Positions 33,534 through 42,934 are shown, counted from the first letter of the stretch. The stretch is 64,000 nucleotides of DNA from Flavihumibacter stibioxidans (GCF_014332695.1 NZ_MBUA01000012.1:553858-617857), one strand, 5' to 3'. Numbers and translations are program-made. The notes: generated by a model from the letters alone, not told the origin.

Positions 33534-36500
33534 TTAGAGCGTACGTTTTACTTCTTCTTCTTCGATGGCCACGATGGTATCACCCACCTGGATATCGCTG
33601 AAGTTTTTCAATGTAAGACCGCACTCGTAGTTGTTGTTCACTTCCTTCACATCGTCCTTGTATCGCTTCAGGCTGCCAAGTTCGGCAAATGCACCTTCTG
33701 TACGCGGGTAGATGAGTACCCCGTCGCGGAAGAGGCGGATCTTGCTGTCGCGCTTGAGTTTTCCTTCAGTAACAAAACATCCGGCAACGGTTGCCTTGTC
33801 AAATTTGTACACTTCACGCACTTCAACGGTTGCCACTTCTTTCTCCTGCACCTTGGGTTCAAGCATACCTTCCATCGCGCTCCTGATTTCTTCGATCGCG
33901 TTATAGATGATGGAGTAGGTCTTGATCTGAACACCTTCGTTGTCGGCAAGCCTTGCTGCCTGTGAGGAAGCCCGGACGTTAAAGCCAATGACAATGGCAT
34001 CGGAGGCGGTTGCCAGCAGCACATCACTTTCGGTGATGGCACCTACGGCCTTGTGCACCACGCTGACTGCGATCTCTTCGGTACTTTGCTTAATCAATGA
34101 ATCGCTGAGGGCTTCCACGGAACCGTCCACATCACCTTTGATGATAAGGTTCAGCTGCTTGAAGTTACCCAGTGCCAGACGGCGACCGATTTCATCGAGG
34201 GTAATATGTTTCTTCGTACGGATACCCTGTTCGCGCAGGATCTGTGCCCTGCGGGAAGCTACTTCCTTCGCTTCGGATTCATCTTCATAAACCCTGAAGG
34301 TTTCACCCGCCTGCGGCGCACCGTTCAATCCGAGGATCAGAACCGGCGTGGAAGGCGGAGCGGTTTCCATTTTTTTGTTTCGTTCGTTGAACATGGCTTT
34401 TACCCTGCCATAATACTGGCCCGATACCACGATATCGCCTTGTTTCAGGGTGCCGTTCTGCACCAGCACGGTGGCTACATAACCACGACCCTTGTCGAGG
34501 GTGGCTTCAATAATGGTACCGTTGGCTTCGCGGTCTGGGTTTGCTTTCAGTTCCAGCATTTCCGCTTCGAGCAGGATCTTGTCGAGCAGCAGGTCTACAT
34601 TAAGGCCTTTTTTGGCACTCAGTTCCTGGCTCTGGAACTTACCGCCCCATTCTTCCACCAGGATGTTCATGCCGGCCAGCTGTTCGTATATCTTTTGCGG
34701 GTTGGCGCCGTCCTTATCGATCTTGTTGATGGCGAAGATCATCGGAACGTTGGCTGCCTGTGCGTGGGAGATGGCTTCCTTGGTTTGCGGCATCACAGCG
34801 TCATCTGCGGCGATTACGATCACCGCAATATCTGTAACCTTGGCACCGCGGGCACGCATGGCCGTAAAGGCTTCGTGGCCGGGGGTATCGAGGAATGCAA
34901 TCTTTTTACCGCTTGGAAGGTCCACCGTATAGGCACCAATGTGCTGGGTGATACCACCTGCCTCACCGCCTACCACGTTGGCAGAACGGATATAGTCGAG
35001 CAAGGATGTTTTACCGTGGTCCACGTGACCCATGATGGTAACAATGGGTGAACGGGGCTTCAGGAATTCCGGTGCGTCTTCTTCTTCCTCCTCTTCCATT
35101 GCGTCGGCATCGTCTACACCGATGAATTCAACATGGTAACCAAATTCGCCGGCCACCAGTTCGATCACTTCGGCGTCGAGGCGTTGGTTGATAGACACCA
35201 TCATACCCAGTCCCATACATTTTCCGATCACTTCGGCATAGCTGACATCCATCAGGCTGGCGAGTTCGCTTACGCTGATGAACTCGGTCACCTGCAATGT
35301 CATATCCTGTGCTTCGCTGCCTTCCATCTCCGTCATGCCCTGGCGCTTCTCGCGAAGACGGCGGGTTTTCATGGAGCGACCGCCTTTCGGACCACCACCG
35401 GCCATTTTGGCCTGGGTCTGGCGGATTTTTTCCTGTATTTCTTTCTGGTCGATCTCTTTTACTTCGCGGGGCTGGCTGCGTGGGCCTGTACCATGACCGC
35501 CACGTTGCGGGCCACGACCGGCGCCACCCTGTTGTCCGGCGGGACGCTGGAAGCGGTTGCCGCCTTGCTGACCGCCCTGGCCTGGTCCACGGAATTGTCC
35601 CTGCTGACCCTGGCCTGCGCCATGACCGCTGGCCTGCTGGCGGGTGATGTTCTCACCTTTTTTATCGATCGGAATTCTTTTACGCTTGCGTTTTTCGTCG
35701 TTGGAACCAGCTGCCGCGCCTGGTTTAGGGCGGGTATCGCTGTCAACCGGCAACTGAATTTTTCCCAGAATCTTCGGTCCAGTCAGTCTTTGTGCCTGGA
35801 TATTTTCGATCATGGGAGGTGCTTCCGGTTCTTCGGTGGATGGTACCTCTGCCTGTGGAGCGGGGGCAATCTCCTTTCCGGGAGCCGGTTCTTCCTTTTC
35901 AGTAACAGGGGCAGGTGGGGTTGCAGGTTTTTCGACCTGCCTGGCAGGCTTTGCAGCTGCGGGGGCCGGTGCTTCAACAGCTTTTTTGACTGTCTTTTTC
36001 GGACGGGTAGAAGAATCGATGGCAGAAAGATCGATTTTATCGATGATTCTGGGACCTTCTATTCCGGCAGACTCAGCTTTCACAACTTCCGGCGCTACTG
36101 GTGCTACTGGTGCTTCCGGTGCGGTTTCCTTCGGTTTTTCGGCCTCAGGTGCGGGCGCAGGGGCTGGGGCAGGTGTCGGCATTTCTTTTTCCGGCTCGGC
36201 CTTAAGTTCTGCCACCGGCATTACCGGTTCCGGAACAGGTGCCGGCTCAGGTGCGGGTGCCGGCGCTGGCGCTGGTTGCTCGGGGACAATTGCTTCCACT
36301 GCAGGCTTTTCTTCCTTAGCGGCTTCTGTTTTCTTCACTTCCTTGCGGAAAACCATCTCCTCCTCTTCCTTCTTCTTTTTTTCCTGCACACTGCCCTTGG
36401 GCAGGTCAATCTGGTCGCTCTTGATCTTCGCAACCTTATCGCTCTGAAACTCACGCTGGAGAGCATTATACATCTCCTCGGTGAGTTTGGCGGTAGGTTT

Positions 36501-36611
36501 CAGATCCTCGCGATCAAAACCTTTGCTCGCCAGGAATTCAACAAGGGTGTCCTTACCGATATTGAACTCCTTGGCCGCAGCCATCAATCTGGGTGTTGTT
36601 ATTTCTGCCAT
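33534..36611 (-). CDS. infB: Translation initiation factor IF-2
   Basis: 1025 residues. The IF2_N helix bundle begins [21 protein letters not shown] long Lys/Glu then Ala/Pro-rich linker runs about 75-330, then a Gly/Gln/Arg-rich stretch about 330-400. The G domain starts near 527 with [11 protein letters not shown], followed by DTPGHEAF and NKID. Domains II-IV and the C-terminal IF2 core ([37 protein letters not shown]) complete it. IF-2 is the GTPase that brings initiator tRNA to the 30S subunit. It is third in the classical rimP-nusA-infB order. The Ala/Pro linker makes it longer than the roughly 890-residue E. coli protein, as is usual in Bacteroidota. Confidence 0.98.
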   Translation of the reverse strand: MAEITTPRLMAAAKEFNIGKDTLVEFLASKGFDREDLKPTAKLTEEMYNALQREFQSDKVAKIKSDQIDLPKGSVQEKKKKEEEEMVFRKEVKKTEAAKEEKPAVEAIVPEQPAPAPAPAPEPAPVPEPVMPVAELKAEPEKEMPTPAPAPAPAPEAEKPKETAPEAPVAPVAPEVVKAESAGIEGPRIIDKIDLSAIDSSTRPKKTVKKAVEAPAPAAAKPARQVEKPATPPAPVTEKEEPAPGKEIAPAPQAEVPSTEEPEAPPMIENIQAQRLTGPKILGKIQLPVDSDTRPKPGAAAGSNDEKRKRKRIPIDKKGENITRQQASGHGAGQGQQGQFRGPGQGGQQGGNRFQRPAGQQGGAGRGPQRGGHGTGPRSQPREVKEIDQKEIQEKIRQTQAKMAGGGPKGGRSMKTRRLREKRQGMTEMEGSEAQDMTLQVTEFISVSELASLMDVSYAEVIGKCMGLGMMVSINQRLDAEVIELVAGEFGYHVEFIGVDDADAMEEEEEEDAPEFLKPRSPIVTIMGHVDHGKTSLLDYIRSANVVGGEAGGITQHIGAYTVDLPSGKKIAFLDTPGHEAFTAMRARGAKVTDIAVIVIAADDAVMPQTKEAISHAQAANVPMIFAINKIDKDGANPQKIYEQLAGMNILVEEWGGKFQSQELSAKKGLNVDLLLDKILLEAEMLELKANPDREANGTIIEATLDKGRGYVATVLVQNGTLKQGDIVVSGQYYGRVKAMFNERNKKMETAPPSTPVLILGLNGAPQAGETFRVYEDESEAKEVASRRAQILREQGIRTKKHITLDEIGRRLALGNFKQLNLIIKGDVDGSVEALSDSLIKQSTEEIAVSVVHKAVGAITESDVLLATASDAIVIGFNVRASSQAARLADNEGVQIKTYSIIYNAIEEIRSAMEGMLEPKVQEKEVATVEVREVYKFDKATVAGCFVTEGKLKRDSKIRLFRDGVLIYPRTEGAFAELGSLKRYKDDVKEVNNNYECGLTLKNFSDIQVGDTIVAIEEEEVKRTL

Positions 36612-36669
36612 TCGTACTTATTGCGTCTGCCCCACGCAGACCTTATTTTGTTTTTCTGTGTGAACCCGG

Positions 36670-37917
36670 TTATTCTTTTTCGAACTCTTCCTGAACGATG
36701 CGCTTCACGTCTTCAATGGTTTCGCGTTCGAGATCAGTTCTTCTCTCTAATTCGTCAACTGTAAGGTCCAAAACGCTGCGTGCGGTGTCGCAACCAATGC
36801 GTTTCAGCTCATCAATTATCCAGGTTTCGATCTCGTCGCTGAATTCGTCGAGGTCGATATCGTATTCTTCCGGTTCGCCTTCGTTATCCCGGAAAACATC
36901 GATGGTCAGGCCTGTCAGTTCCTGTGCCAGTTTGATATTTACGCCCTTACGGCCGATAGCCAGGGATACCTGGTCCGGTTTAAGGAAGACGTTTACATGG
37001 TGCTTTTCGTTGTCCAGCTCCATGCTGGTGATCTTTGCGGGCGTCAGGGCACGCTGAATCAGGAGCTGGATATTATTGGTGTAGTTGATCACGTCTATGT
37101 TCTCGTTCTTGAGTTCGCGAACGATGCCATGGATGCGACTTCCTTTCATTCCCACACAGGCGCCTACCGGGTCGATGCGGTCATCGTAGGATTCCACTGC
37201 AACCTTGGCCCTTTCGCCTGGCTCGCGGACGATCTTCTTGATTACGATGAGGCCATCAAAGATTTCCGGCACCTCAATTTCCAGCAATTTAGCTAAGAAA
37301 GACGGACTGGTGCGTGATAAAATAATAACAGGTGAATTATTTTTCAGTTCGACCTTCTTTACCACAGCGCGGATGGTTTCACCTTTTTTGAAATAATCCT
37401 GCGGAATCTGCTCGCTTTTGGGAAGAATCAGTTCGTTTCCTTCCTCATCCAGCAGCAGGATTTCCTTTTTCCATACCTGGTAAACTTCCGCGCTGATGAT
37501 ATCACCCACACGGTCGCCGTACTTTTTAACCAGTACATTCTTTTTCAGGTCGCTGATACGGCTGGCAAGAGTCTGCTTGGCTGCCAGGATTGCCCTGCGG
37601 CCGAAGTCGAGAATCTCCACCGTTTCGTACAACTCCTCGCCTACTTCATAGTCGGGTTCGATCTTAACTGCGTCGCTGTAAGCGATCTCAGCCAGGGGAT
37701 CTTCCACTGCACCGTCTTCTACGATTGTCCTTCTGCGGAAGATTTCAAGGTCACCCTTCTCGGCGTTCACGATCACGTCGAAATTATCGTCGCTGCCGTA
37801 CTTTTTCCTCAGCAGGGTCTTGAATACATCTTCCACCACTTTCATCATGGTAGGGCGATCAATATTCTCTGCCTCTTTAAAATCCTGGAATGCTTCAATC
37901 AAATTGATACTTGCCAT
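36670..37917 (-). CDS. nusA: Transcription termination/antitermination factor NusA
   Basis: 415 residues. N-terminal RNAP-binding domain (VVEDVFKTLLRKKYGSDDNF), S1 domain (YGDRVGDIISAEVYQVWKKE), and two KH domains with VGACVGMKGSRIHGIVREL and SLAIGRKGVNIKLAQELTGL. The short acidic C-terminus lacks the AR repeats of gamma-proteobacterial NusA. NusA modulates pausing, termination and antitermination. It lies between rimP (11 bp) and infB (58 bp) in the usual operon. Confidence 0.98.
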   Translation of the reverse strand: MASINLIEAFQDFKEAENIDRPTMMKVVEDVFKTLLRKKYGSDDNFDVIVNAEKGDLEIFRRRTIVEDGAVEDPLAEIAYSDAVKIEPDYEVGEELYETVEILDFGRRAILAAKQTLASRISDLKKNVLVKKYGDRVGDIISAEVYQVWKKEILLLDEEGNELILPKSEQIPQDYFKKGETIRAVVKKVELKNNSPVIILSRTSPSFLAKLLEIEVPEIFDGLIVIKKIVREPGERAKVAVESYDDRIDPVGACVGMKGSRIHGIVRELKNENIDVINYTNNIQLLIQRALTPAKITSMELDNEKHHVNVFLKPDQVSLAIGRKGVNIKLAQELTGLTIDVFRDNEGEPEEYDIDLDEFSDEIETWIIDELKRIGCDTARSVLDLTVDELERRTDLERETIEDVKRIVQEEFEKE

Positions 37918-37928
37918 AGTAGTGTTAT

Positions 37929-38399
37929 TTAGAATACTACCTGAATTTTTGTTTGTTTTATATTTTCGAATAAGAGAGAGTGAGCAATCACCTCCTTTTT
38001 CTTGTTCTTCCCTTTTGTTTCTTCCACCACGATGCCATCTTCCGTCACTTCCAGCAGTTTACCGGCAATTTTCGTTGTATCCTGCAGGGTTACTTCTACA
38101 TTTCTTCCGATATTCTTCCTGTACTGGCGCCACATTTTCAGTGGTTCGTCGAGTCCCGGTGAGGACACTTCCAGCGAGAAATCGCCCTCAGGAAACCAGC
38201 CGGCTTCTTCAATTTTCTTATACAGGGCACGGTTGAAACTTACGCAACGGGCAATCGAGATACCGCTGTCGGCATCCAGGAAAATCTTGAAATTGTTGGT
38301 GGGCTTCACTTTCACCTCAACCAAAAAGCAATCCTTGTCGCCTTCCAGCAATTCCTGCATGAACCTGCTTACTGCTTCTATCTGAGTTTCGTTTGTCAA
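37929..38399 (-). CDS. rimP: Ribosome maturation factor RimP
   Basis: 156 residues. The N-terminal part has FLVEVKVKPTNNFKIFLDAD and GISIARCVSFNRAL, then DFSLEVSSPGLDEPLK, which is the RimP family signature, and the C-terminal Sm-like barrel (RNVEVTLQDTTKIAGKLLEV). RimP is needed for 30S subunit assembly. The start appears to be TTG at 38397-38399: the following TNETQIEAV matches the usual N-terminus of the family and the next ATG would remove it. A promoter with both -33 and -7 boxes lies about 110 bp upstream, with a perfect hairpin in the leader. Confidence 0.95.
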   Translation of the reverse strand: MTNETQIEAVSRFMQELLEGDKDCFLVEVKVKPTNNFKIFLDADSGISIARCVSFNRALYKKIEEAGWFPEGDFSLEVSSPGLDEPLKMWRQYRKNIGRNVEVTLQDTTKIAGKLLEVTEDGIVVEETKGKNKKKEVIAHSLLFENIKQTKIQVVF

Positions 38400-38462
38400 T
38401 ATTCTTAGGTCTGTTGTTCCCCGGGACAGGCTTTACGGGGCCTGCCGCGGTGTCAAAATGGA

Positions 38463-38488
38463 AGAAGGGAACGCTTCCGTTCCCTTCT
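38463..38488 (-). promoter_or_regulatory. Leader hairpin of the rimP-nusA-infB operon
   Basis: AGAAGGGAACG and CGTTCCCTTCT form a perfect 11-bp stem with a 4-nt loop. It lies within the expected 5' leader of the rimP mRNA, about 15 nt after the predicted start of transcription. There is no T-run on the minus strand, so it is not a simple terminator. It could protect the 5' end or be an autoregulatory site. Confidence 0.6.
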
Positions 38489-38507
38489 GTTGCTTCTTTT
38501 TCCGCTG

Positions 38508-38540
38508 CAAATGTAAGGTAATAGTAGTATACTTTCCAAA
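38508..38540 (-). promoter_or_regulatory. Promoter of the rimP operon (-33 TTTG, -7 TACATTTG)
   Basis: On the minus strand TTTG (38537-38540), a 21-bp spacer, and TACATTTG (38508-38515) match the Bacteroidota promoter consensus TTTG-N19-21-TAnnTTTG. A start of transcription near 38502 gives a leader of about 100 nt before the TTG start of rimP. Confidence 0.75.
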
Positions 38541-38586
38541 TGTATGGTAGCGGCAAGATTAACAAAAAGATCATCCTGATTGGATG

Positions 38587-38594
38587 TACCTTTG
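38587..38594 (+). promoter_or_regulatory. -7 box upstream of the DUF4834 gene
   Basis: TACCTTTG matches TAnnTTTG and ends 7 bases before the ATG at 38602, so the transcript would have almost no leader. No -33 TTTG at the right distance was seen. Confidence 0.5.
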
Positions 38595-38601
38595 TGCGGC
38601 T

Positions 38602-38880
38602 ATGTTAAAAACTGTATTACTACTGTTATTGGCGTACATCGCTTATCGTTTTATTTTCGGATTTGTTATTCCTGTAAGCCGGGCCACCAGCCAGGTACGC
38701 CGCCAGTTCAGGGCTGCCCAGGAAGAGATGGAAAGCCGCATGCGGGCACAACAAGGTGCCGGCGCTCAATCCGGTACCGGCAGCCAGGGCTTTAACAATT
38801 CCTCTGCAACTGTTAACGGAAATCCTTCCGAACGCCCTGTCCGGAAAAGTGATTACCTGGATTTTGAGGAAGTCAAATAG
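38602..38880 (+). CDS. DUF4834 family small membrane protein
   Basis: 92 residues. One N-terminal membrane helix (MLKTVLLLLLAYIAYRFIFG), then a charged helix (QVRRQFRAAQEEMESRMRAQ), a Gln/Ser/Gly-rich stretch, and the conserved end RKSDYLDFEEVK. Size and layout match DUF4834, found in Bacteroidota only. The start at 38602 is favoured over an ATG 18 bases upstream because the helix begins here and a -7 box overlaps the upstream codons. It is divergent from rimP and followed by the HAD gene. Function unknown. Confidence 0.85.
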   Translation: MLKTVLLLLLAYIAYRFIFGFVIPVSRATSQVRRQFRAAQEEMESRMRAQQGAGAQSGTGSQGFNNSSATVNGNPSERPVRKSDYLDFEEVK

Positions 38881-38888
38881 GTCAAACA

Positions 38889-38916
38889 GGTGTCTGACAT
38901 GTGGTGTCTGACATGT
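38889..38916. repeat. Tandem family B repeat, two 14-bp units
   Basis: GGTGTCTGACATGT at 38889-38902 and again at 38903-38916, directly repeated, in the gap between the DUF4834 and HAD genes and just upstream of the HAD promoter. Confidence 0.88.
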
Positions 38917-38953
38917 TATAACCGGATTTCACATCCACAATGTTTCCCTGGTT

Positions 38954-38961
38954 TATCTTTG
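38954..38961 (+). promoter_or_regulatory. -7 box upstream of the HAD gene
   Basis: TATCTTTG (TAnnTTTG) ends four bases before the ATG at 38966. As in the radical SAM gene, this spacing implies a leaderless or nearly leaderless mRNA. No -33 box was recognised. Confidence 0.55.
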
Positions 38962-38965
38962 TTTC

Positions 38966-39580
38966 ATGCAACCCATCGAAAACATCATACTTGACCTTGG
39001 AGGGGTACTCCTGAACCTGAGTTATCCTAAAACAGAAGCTGCTTTTTCCGCACTCGGGCTGGAGAATTTTCACCTGCATTTCTCCCAGTTCAAAGCCAAT
39101 CCGCTTTTTGAAGACCTCGAAACCGGGAAAGTAAGTCCGGCTGAATTCCTTGCGCATTTCCGCCGGGAAACCGGACTGAATGCCTCTGATGAAGCTATTT
39201 TCGAGGCGTGGAATGCGATGCTGCTGGATTTCCCGGCGGAACGGGTTGAATGGTTAAGGAATTTGCCCGACAAATACCGGGTTTTTCTTTACAGCAATAC
39301 CAACGCCATACACTACGATTCATTCCAGGCAAATTTTGCGGTCAATTATCCGGGTATTTCTTTTGACGCCCATTTTGAGACCGCTTATTATTCCCATATT
39401 CTGGGCAGGCGGAAGCCTTATGTGGAATCTTATCTCGCTTTGGTGCAGGATGCGGGGATTGAGGCTTCCCGAACGCTTTTCATAGACGATACGCTGGTTA
39501 ATATTGAAGGTGCGCTGGCTGCGGGGCTGCAGGCCATACACCTTGAGCCGGGCAAAACCGTGCTGGATTTAGGTGTCTGA
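38966..39580 (+). CDS. HAD-family phosphatase (YihX-like)
   Basis: 204 residues. Motif I is NIILDLGGVL with nucleophile Asp10; the second acidic residue of classical motif I is Gly, as in YihX-type enzymes. Motif II is the Ser/Thr in FLYSNTNAIH. The motif III region is ILGRRKPYVESYLALVQDAG (Lys) and motif IV is TLFIDDTLVNIEGALAAGL. YihX relatives dephosphorylate sugar phosphates such as alpha-glucose-1-phosphate. The last codons and the stop (GGT GTC TGA) lie in a family B repeat. It follows the DUF4834 gene and converges with the polysaccharide locus. Confidence 0.92.
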   Translation: MQPIENIILDLGGVLLNLSYPKTEAAFSALGLENFHLHFSQFKANPLFEDLETGKVSPAEFLAHFRRETGLNASDEAIFEAWNAMLLDFPAERVEWLRNLPDKYRVFLYSNTNAIHYDSFQANFAVNYPGISFDAHFETAYYSHILGRRKPYVESYLALVQDAGIEASRTLFIDDTLVNIEGALAAGLQAIHLEPGKTVLDLGV

Positions 39581-39715
39581 CGGTTAGGTTCGGAGGCGTT
39601 TAGGTTCGGAGGCGTCTGACGTTTGAGTTAGTCGAATTCATTAATCCTAAACGTCAGACGCCATTCCCGGAAACGCCTTTCCCGGAAACGCCATTCCCGG
39701 AAACGCCATTCCCCA
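39572..39715. repeat. Composite repeat region between convergent genes
   Basis: From left to right: GGTGTCTGACGG at the HAD stop; two tandem copies of TTAGGTTCGGAGGCGT (39584-39599 and 39600-39615); an inverted repeat GGCGTCTGACGTTT (39611-39624) / AAACGTCAGACGCC (39649-39662); and a 15-bp tandem repeat CATTCCCGGAAACGC (39662-39676, 39677-39691 with one change, 39692-39706, partial 39707-39714). The inverted repeat could terminate transcripts from both sides. Confidence 0.88.
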
Positions 39716-39716
39716 C

Positions 39717-40514
39717 CTAATACCGCTTCAAAACCCTGATGGCCACCCGGCGGAAATCGATTTCCTGTCCTTCCGATTGCAGCGCTATGAATCCCTTGTT
39801 CAGGAGTTTGCCATCTATTTTGATTTTGGGATCGTAATTATTCACTACCCCACCCCCGATCTGCGGCTTCGTGTACTGGAGAACCGTATCTCCGTTGATG
39901 ATGTGTTTGATCAGTGAGTCGCCCAGTACGATGGCTTCGGCAGTCACCCATTGATCGCCCTCATAGGTTTTTGATTTTGAGTCGATGCAATGCCGTGGAT
40001 CGATTTTGCCTTCGTATACCACATCGGTGCCTGGGGAGCACATATTGCCGGTAGGGCGGGGCTTGCCGTCACCCAATCCGCCAAGAAACTGCATTTCCAC
40101 TGAAATGGGCCAGTCCTGGTCTTTGTACATGGTACGCGGATCCTGCGAATGCAGCATCACACCGCTGTTACGCAGGGTATAACCTGGTGCGGAAGGATGG
40201 AACTTTCCGGTGAACCGGTATTCTACCAGCAGGTGATAATAGGAAAACGGACGTTTGAAATAAAGATGACCGAACTGGTCGTTGAAATCCCCGTACTGGT
40301 CATAGCGCACTTTGATGATACCATCTTCCACCCTGAAAGTGTTACCAAAATTGACACCCACTTCATGGTGGTTGATCTTGACGATCCAGTTTTTGATGTT
40401 CTTGCCATTAAACAATTCTATCCACTTTTTATCATCACTTCCGTGCCGGGAGAAAGAGCAGATAAAAACGAAAAGGGCCAGGGGCACTACCGAAAAAAGC
40501 CTGAAATGGTTCAT
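39717..40514 (-). CDS. DUF1080 (3-keto-disaccharide hydrolase domain) protein
   Basis: 265 residues with a signal peptide (about 1-20). The single lectin-like beta sandwich reads KKWIELFNGKNIKNWIVKIN, FSYYHLLVEYRFTGKF, TLRNSGVMLHSQDP, MQFLGGLGDGKPRPTGNMCS and NKGFIALQSEGQEIDFRRVA, matching the 3-keto-disaccharide hydrolase domain. Family members cleave glycosides whose sugar carries a 3-keto group by elimination. It is the last gene of the minus-strand polysaccharide locus, 63 bp after the GH3 gene with a family A palindrome between them. A GMC oxidoreductase in the same locus could make the keto substrate. The domain call is firm; the activity here is inferred. Confidence 0.88.
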   Translation of the reverse strand: MNHFRLFSVVPLALFVFICSFSRHGSDDKKWIELFNGKNIKNWIVKINHHEVGVNFGNTFRVEDGIIKVRYDQYGDFNDQFGHLYFKRPFSYYHLLVEYRFTGKFHPSAPGYTLRNSGVMLHSQDPRTMYKDQDWPISVEMQFLGGLGDGKPRPTGNMCSPGTDVVYEGKIDPRHCIDSKSKTYEGDQWVTAEAIVLGDSLIKHIINGDTVLQYTKPQIGGGVVNNYDPKIKIDGKLLNKGFIALQSEGQEIDFRRVAIRVLKRY

Positions 40515-40529
40515 GTCAATCGTTTTTTG

Positions 40530-40564
40530 TTTTCACCCGACGGGTGGCACCCGACGGGTGAAAA
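40530..40564. repeat. Palindromic repeat, family A copy 4 (one mismatch)
   Basis: TTTTCACCCGACGGGTG, a central G, then CACCCGACGGGTGAAAA. One A-A mismatch breaks each arm; the two inner 13-mers CACCCGACGGGTG are identical direct copies. It lies in the 63-bp gap between GH3 and DUF1080. Confidence 0.88.
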
Positions 40565-40577
40565 AGGCAATTGGGTA

Positions 40578-42881
40578 TTATTTATCCCACCAAAAGTTAA
40601 TGGATTTTGTGTCACGGGAGTTACCGCCCATAAAAAGGGTGAATTCGCCGGCTTCCCAGATATGCTTCAGGTTGTGATCGTAAAACTTCAGGTCATCGGT
40701 GGTAACGGTGAAGCTCACCTGCTTTGATTCACCGGGTTTCAGACTGATCTTCTGGAATCCCTTCAACTCTTTCAGCGGCCTGGTATTGCTGGCCACAAGA
40801 TCCCGCAGGTAGAGCTGCACCACTTCCTCTCCGGCATATTTTCCGGTATTGGTCACTGTTATAGTTGCGGTCAATTTCTGCGCACCTTTCAGTTTTTTGC
40901 TGCTGAGTGTGATGTCGCTGTAGCCAAAACTGGTATAACTGAGTCCATACCCAAAAGGATAGAGCGGCGAGTTGCGTTCATCGAGGTATCCTGAGCGGAA
41001 TTTCTGGAATTCATCCGTTCCCTGGGGCCGGCCGGAATTCTTATAGCTGTAATAAATGGGCACCTGGCCAACATTACGGGGGAAGGTGGCCGGCAGTTTT
41101 CCGGAAGGGTTTACATCGCCGAAGAGAACATCGCCTATGGCATAACCTGCTTCGGAGCCACCGAACCAAACATTCAGGATGGCCGGAAGATGTTTGTCTT
41201 CTTCCGGAATGGCCAGCGGGCGACCGGTAAAGAGCACCGCAACCACCGGCTTGCCGGTAGCGTTCAGCGCATGTAACAGTTTTCGCTGGCTTTGCGGCAG
41301 GGTGATATCTGTACGGCTGGAGGCCTCACCTGTAAATTCTGCCAGTTCACCCACGGCAGCCACAATTACATCGGCATTGGCTGCTGCACGGAGCGCTTCT
41401 GCAATGAGGGTGTCGGGATGGCGGTTATCGCGCTGCCAGGGTTTCCCAAAAATACTGGTGCGGGCCTCGAGCAGGGAGTCTGCAACATTGGCGCCTTTGG
41501 CATAGACAATGTTTACATTACTGCCGGCAACAGCTTTCAGTCCGGCCAACAGGCTGGTTGCTTTGGACACATCCGCAGATACGGCCCAGGTTCCCACCAT
41601 ATTTTCCTTTGCGTCGGCCAGTGGTCCAACCAGTGCAATGGTGCCCTTGCGCTGCAGCGGTAGCACACCCTGGTTTTTCAGCAGCACGAAGGAACGGGCG
41701 GCGGTTTCGCGGGCGATTTTACGGTGGGTATCACTGAAGATTTCCGTTTGCGCGCGGTTGTCATCGCAATAGCGGAAAGGATCTTCAAAAAGTCCAAGTT
41801 TGTATTTGGCTTCCAAAACGTTCCGGCAGGCGCGGTCGATCTCGGCCTGGGTAATTTTGCCTTCCTTCAGGGATGCCTTCAGCGTAGTCAGGAATCCTTC
41901 ACCCACCATATCCATATCCATACCGGCTTTCAGGGAAAGTGCCGAAACAGCTTTCAGGTCACCCAGTCCATGATCGATCATTTCGTTGACGGAAGTATAA
42001 TCCGACACCACCAATCCCTTAAAGCCCCACTGTTTGCGAAGTACATCGGTCAACAGCCATTTGTTGGCAGAAGCAGGAATGCCGTCGACATCATTGAAAG
42101 AACTCATAACGGAACCTACACCGGCATCAACCGCCGCCTTGTACGGAGGAAAATAGTCGTTGTACATTTTAATATGGCTCATATCCACGGAGAGATAATC
42201 GCGGCCGGCCTCTGGTGCACCATAGAGGGCGAAATGTTTTACACAGGCCATAAGCGTATTGTTGGCGGCCAGGTTATCACCCTGGTAACCTTTCACCATG
42301 GCTCTGGCGATGGCCGAACCCAGGAAGGGATCTTCCCCGGAACTTTCAGCAATGCGCCCCCAGCGCGGATCCCGCGAGATATCAACCATTGGGGAGAAAG
42401 TCCAGTTCAGTCCGTCTGCGCTGGCTTCCTGTGCGGCAACACGTGCAGATTGTTGAATGAGGCCCATGTCCCAGGATGCTGCCAGTCCAAGGGGGATAGG
42501 GAAAATGGTCCGGTAACCATGAATTACATCCAGTCCAAAGATGATGGGAATTTTCAACCGGGAGTTCTTCACTGCCAGTTCCTGGACCTTTCGGATCCGC
42601 TGCGGCGAGGTAACGCTGAAAATGCCCCCCACCTGGCCTTTCTTTATCTTGTCTTCCACACCTGTGCTGACCACAGACCCGGTAGTAGCTTCGCCACCTA
42701 CCACCAGGTTTAACTGTCCGATTTTCTCCTCGAGGGTCATCTTTGCCATGAGCCCATCGATAAAAGTTTTCATTTTCGCCTGGCTGCTGCTTTGCGCCGA
42801 TACAGTATTAAAGGCAATTGTTCCGGCAAACAGGAAGGCCGTTGCGAGCAATGGTTTGGTGAGTTTGCTGATTCGTATCAT
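40578..42881 (-). CDS. bglX: Beta-glucosidase, GH3 (BglX-like)
   Basis: 767 residues with a signal peptide (about 1-29). The N-terminal barrel has DISRDPRWGRIAESSGEDPF, KHFALYG (215-221) and the nucleophile Asp294 in GFKGLVVSDYTS. The middle alpha/beta domain includes FVLLKNQGVLPLQRKGTIAL and AAVGELAEFTGEASSRTDIT (site of the acid/base Glu). The C-terminal fibronectin-like domain is GEEVVQLYLRDLVASNTRPL onward. It should release terminal beta-linked glucose from oligosaccharides in the periplasm. Its position near the end of the locus fits the final step for beta-glucan oligomers. Specificity among 1,2-, 1,3-, 1,4- and 1,6-bonds is not determined. Confidence 0.94.
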   Translation of the reverse strand: MIRISKLTKPLLATAFLFAGTIAFNTVSAQSSSQAKMKTFIDGLMAKMTLEEKIGQLNLVVGGEATTGSVVSTGVEDKIKKGQVGGIFSVTSPQRIRKVQELAVKNSRLKIPIIFGLDVIHGYRTIFPIPLGLAASWDMGLIQQSARVAAQEASADGLNWTFSPMVDISRDPRWGRIAESSGEDPFLGSAIARAMVKGYQGDNLAANNTLMACVKHFALYGAPEAGRDYLSVDMSHIKMYNDYFPPYKAAVDAGVGSVMSSFNDVDGIPASANKWLLTDVLRKQWGFKGLVVSDYTSVNEMIDHGLGDLKAVSALSLKAGMDMDMVGEGFLTTLKASLKEGKITQAEIDRACRNVLEAKYKLGLFEDPFRYCDDNRAQTEIFSDTHRKIARETAARSFVLLKNQGVLPLQRKGTIALVGPLADAKENMVGTWAVSADVSKATSLLAGLKAVAGSNVNIVYAKGANVADSLLEARTSIFGKPWQRDNRHPDTLIAEALRAAANADVIVAAVGELAEFTGEASSRTDITLPQSQRKLLHALNATGKPVVAVLFTGRPLAIPEEDKHLPAILNVWFGGSEAGYAIGDVLFGDVNPSGKLPATFPRNVGQVPIYYSYKNSGRPQGTDEFQKFRSGYLDERNSPLYPFGYGLSYTSFGYSDITLSSKKLKGAQKLTATITVTNTGKYAGEEVVQLYLRDLVASNTRPLKELKGFQKISLKPGESKQVSFTVTTDDLKFYDHNLKHIWEAGEFTLFMGGNSRDTKSINFWWDK

Positions 42882-42934
42882 GATCTGGAAATTAATTTTG
42901 TGATAGAGCGTATTTATTCAGTTTAGTATTGAAT

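Noticed and set aside
35133-36764. 543-codon plus-strand frame rich in Arg, Gly, Cys and Phe
   Set aside because: It is antisense to the Ala/Pro/Gly-rich linker and neighbouring part of infB and reflects that low-complexity composition.
39662-39714. Possible CRISPR-like array
   Set aside because: The 15-bp units are directly adjacent with no spacers, and no cas gene is in the window.
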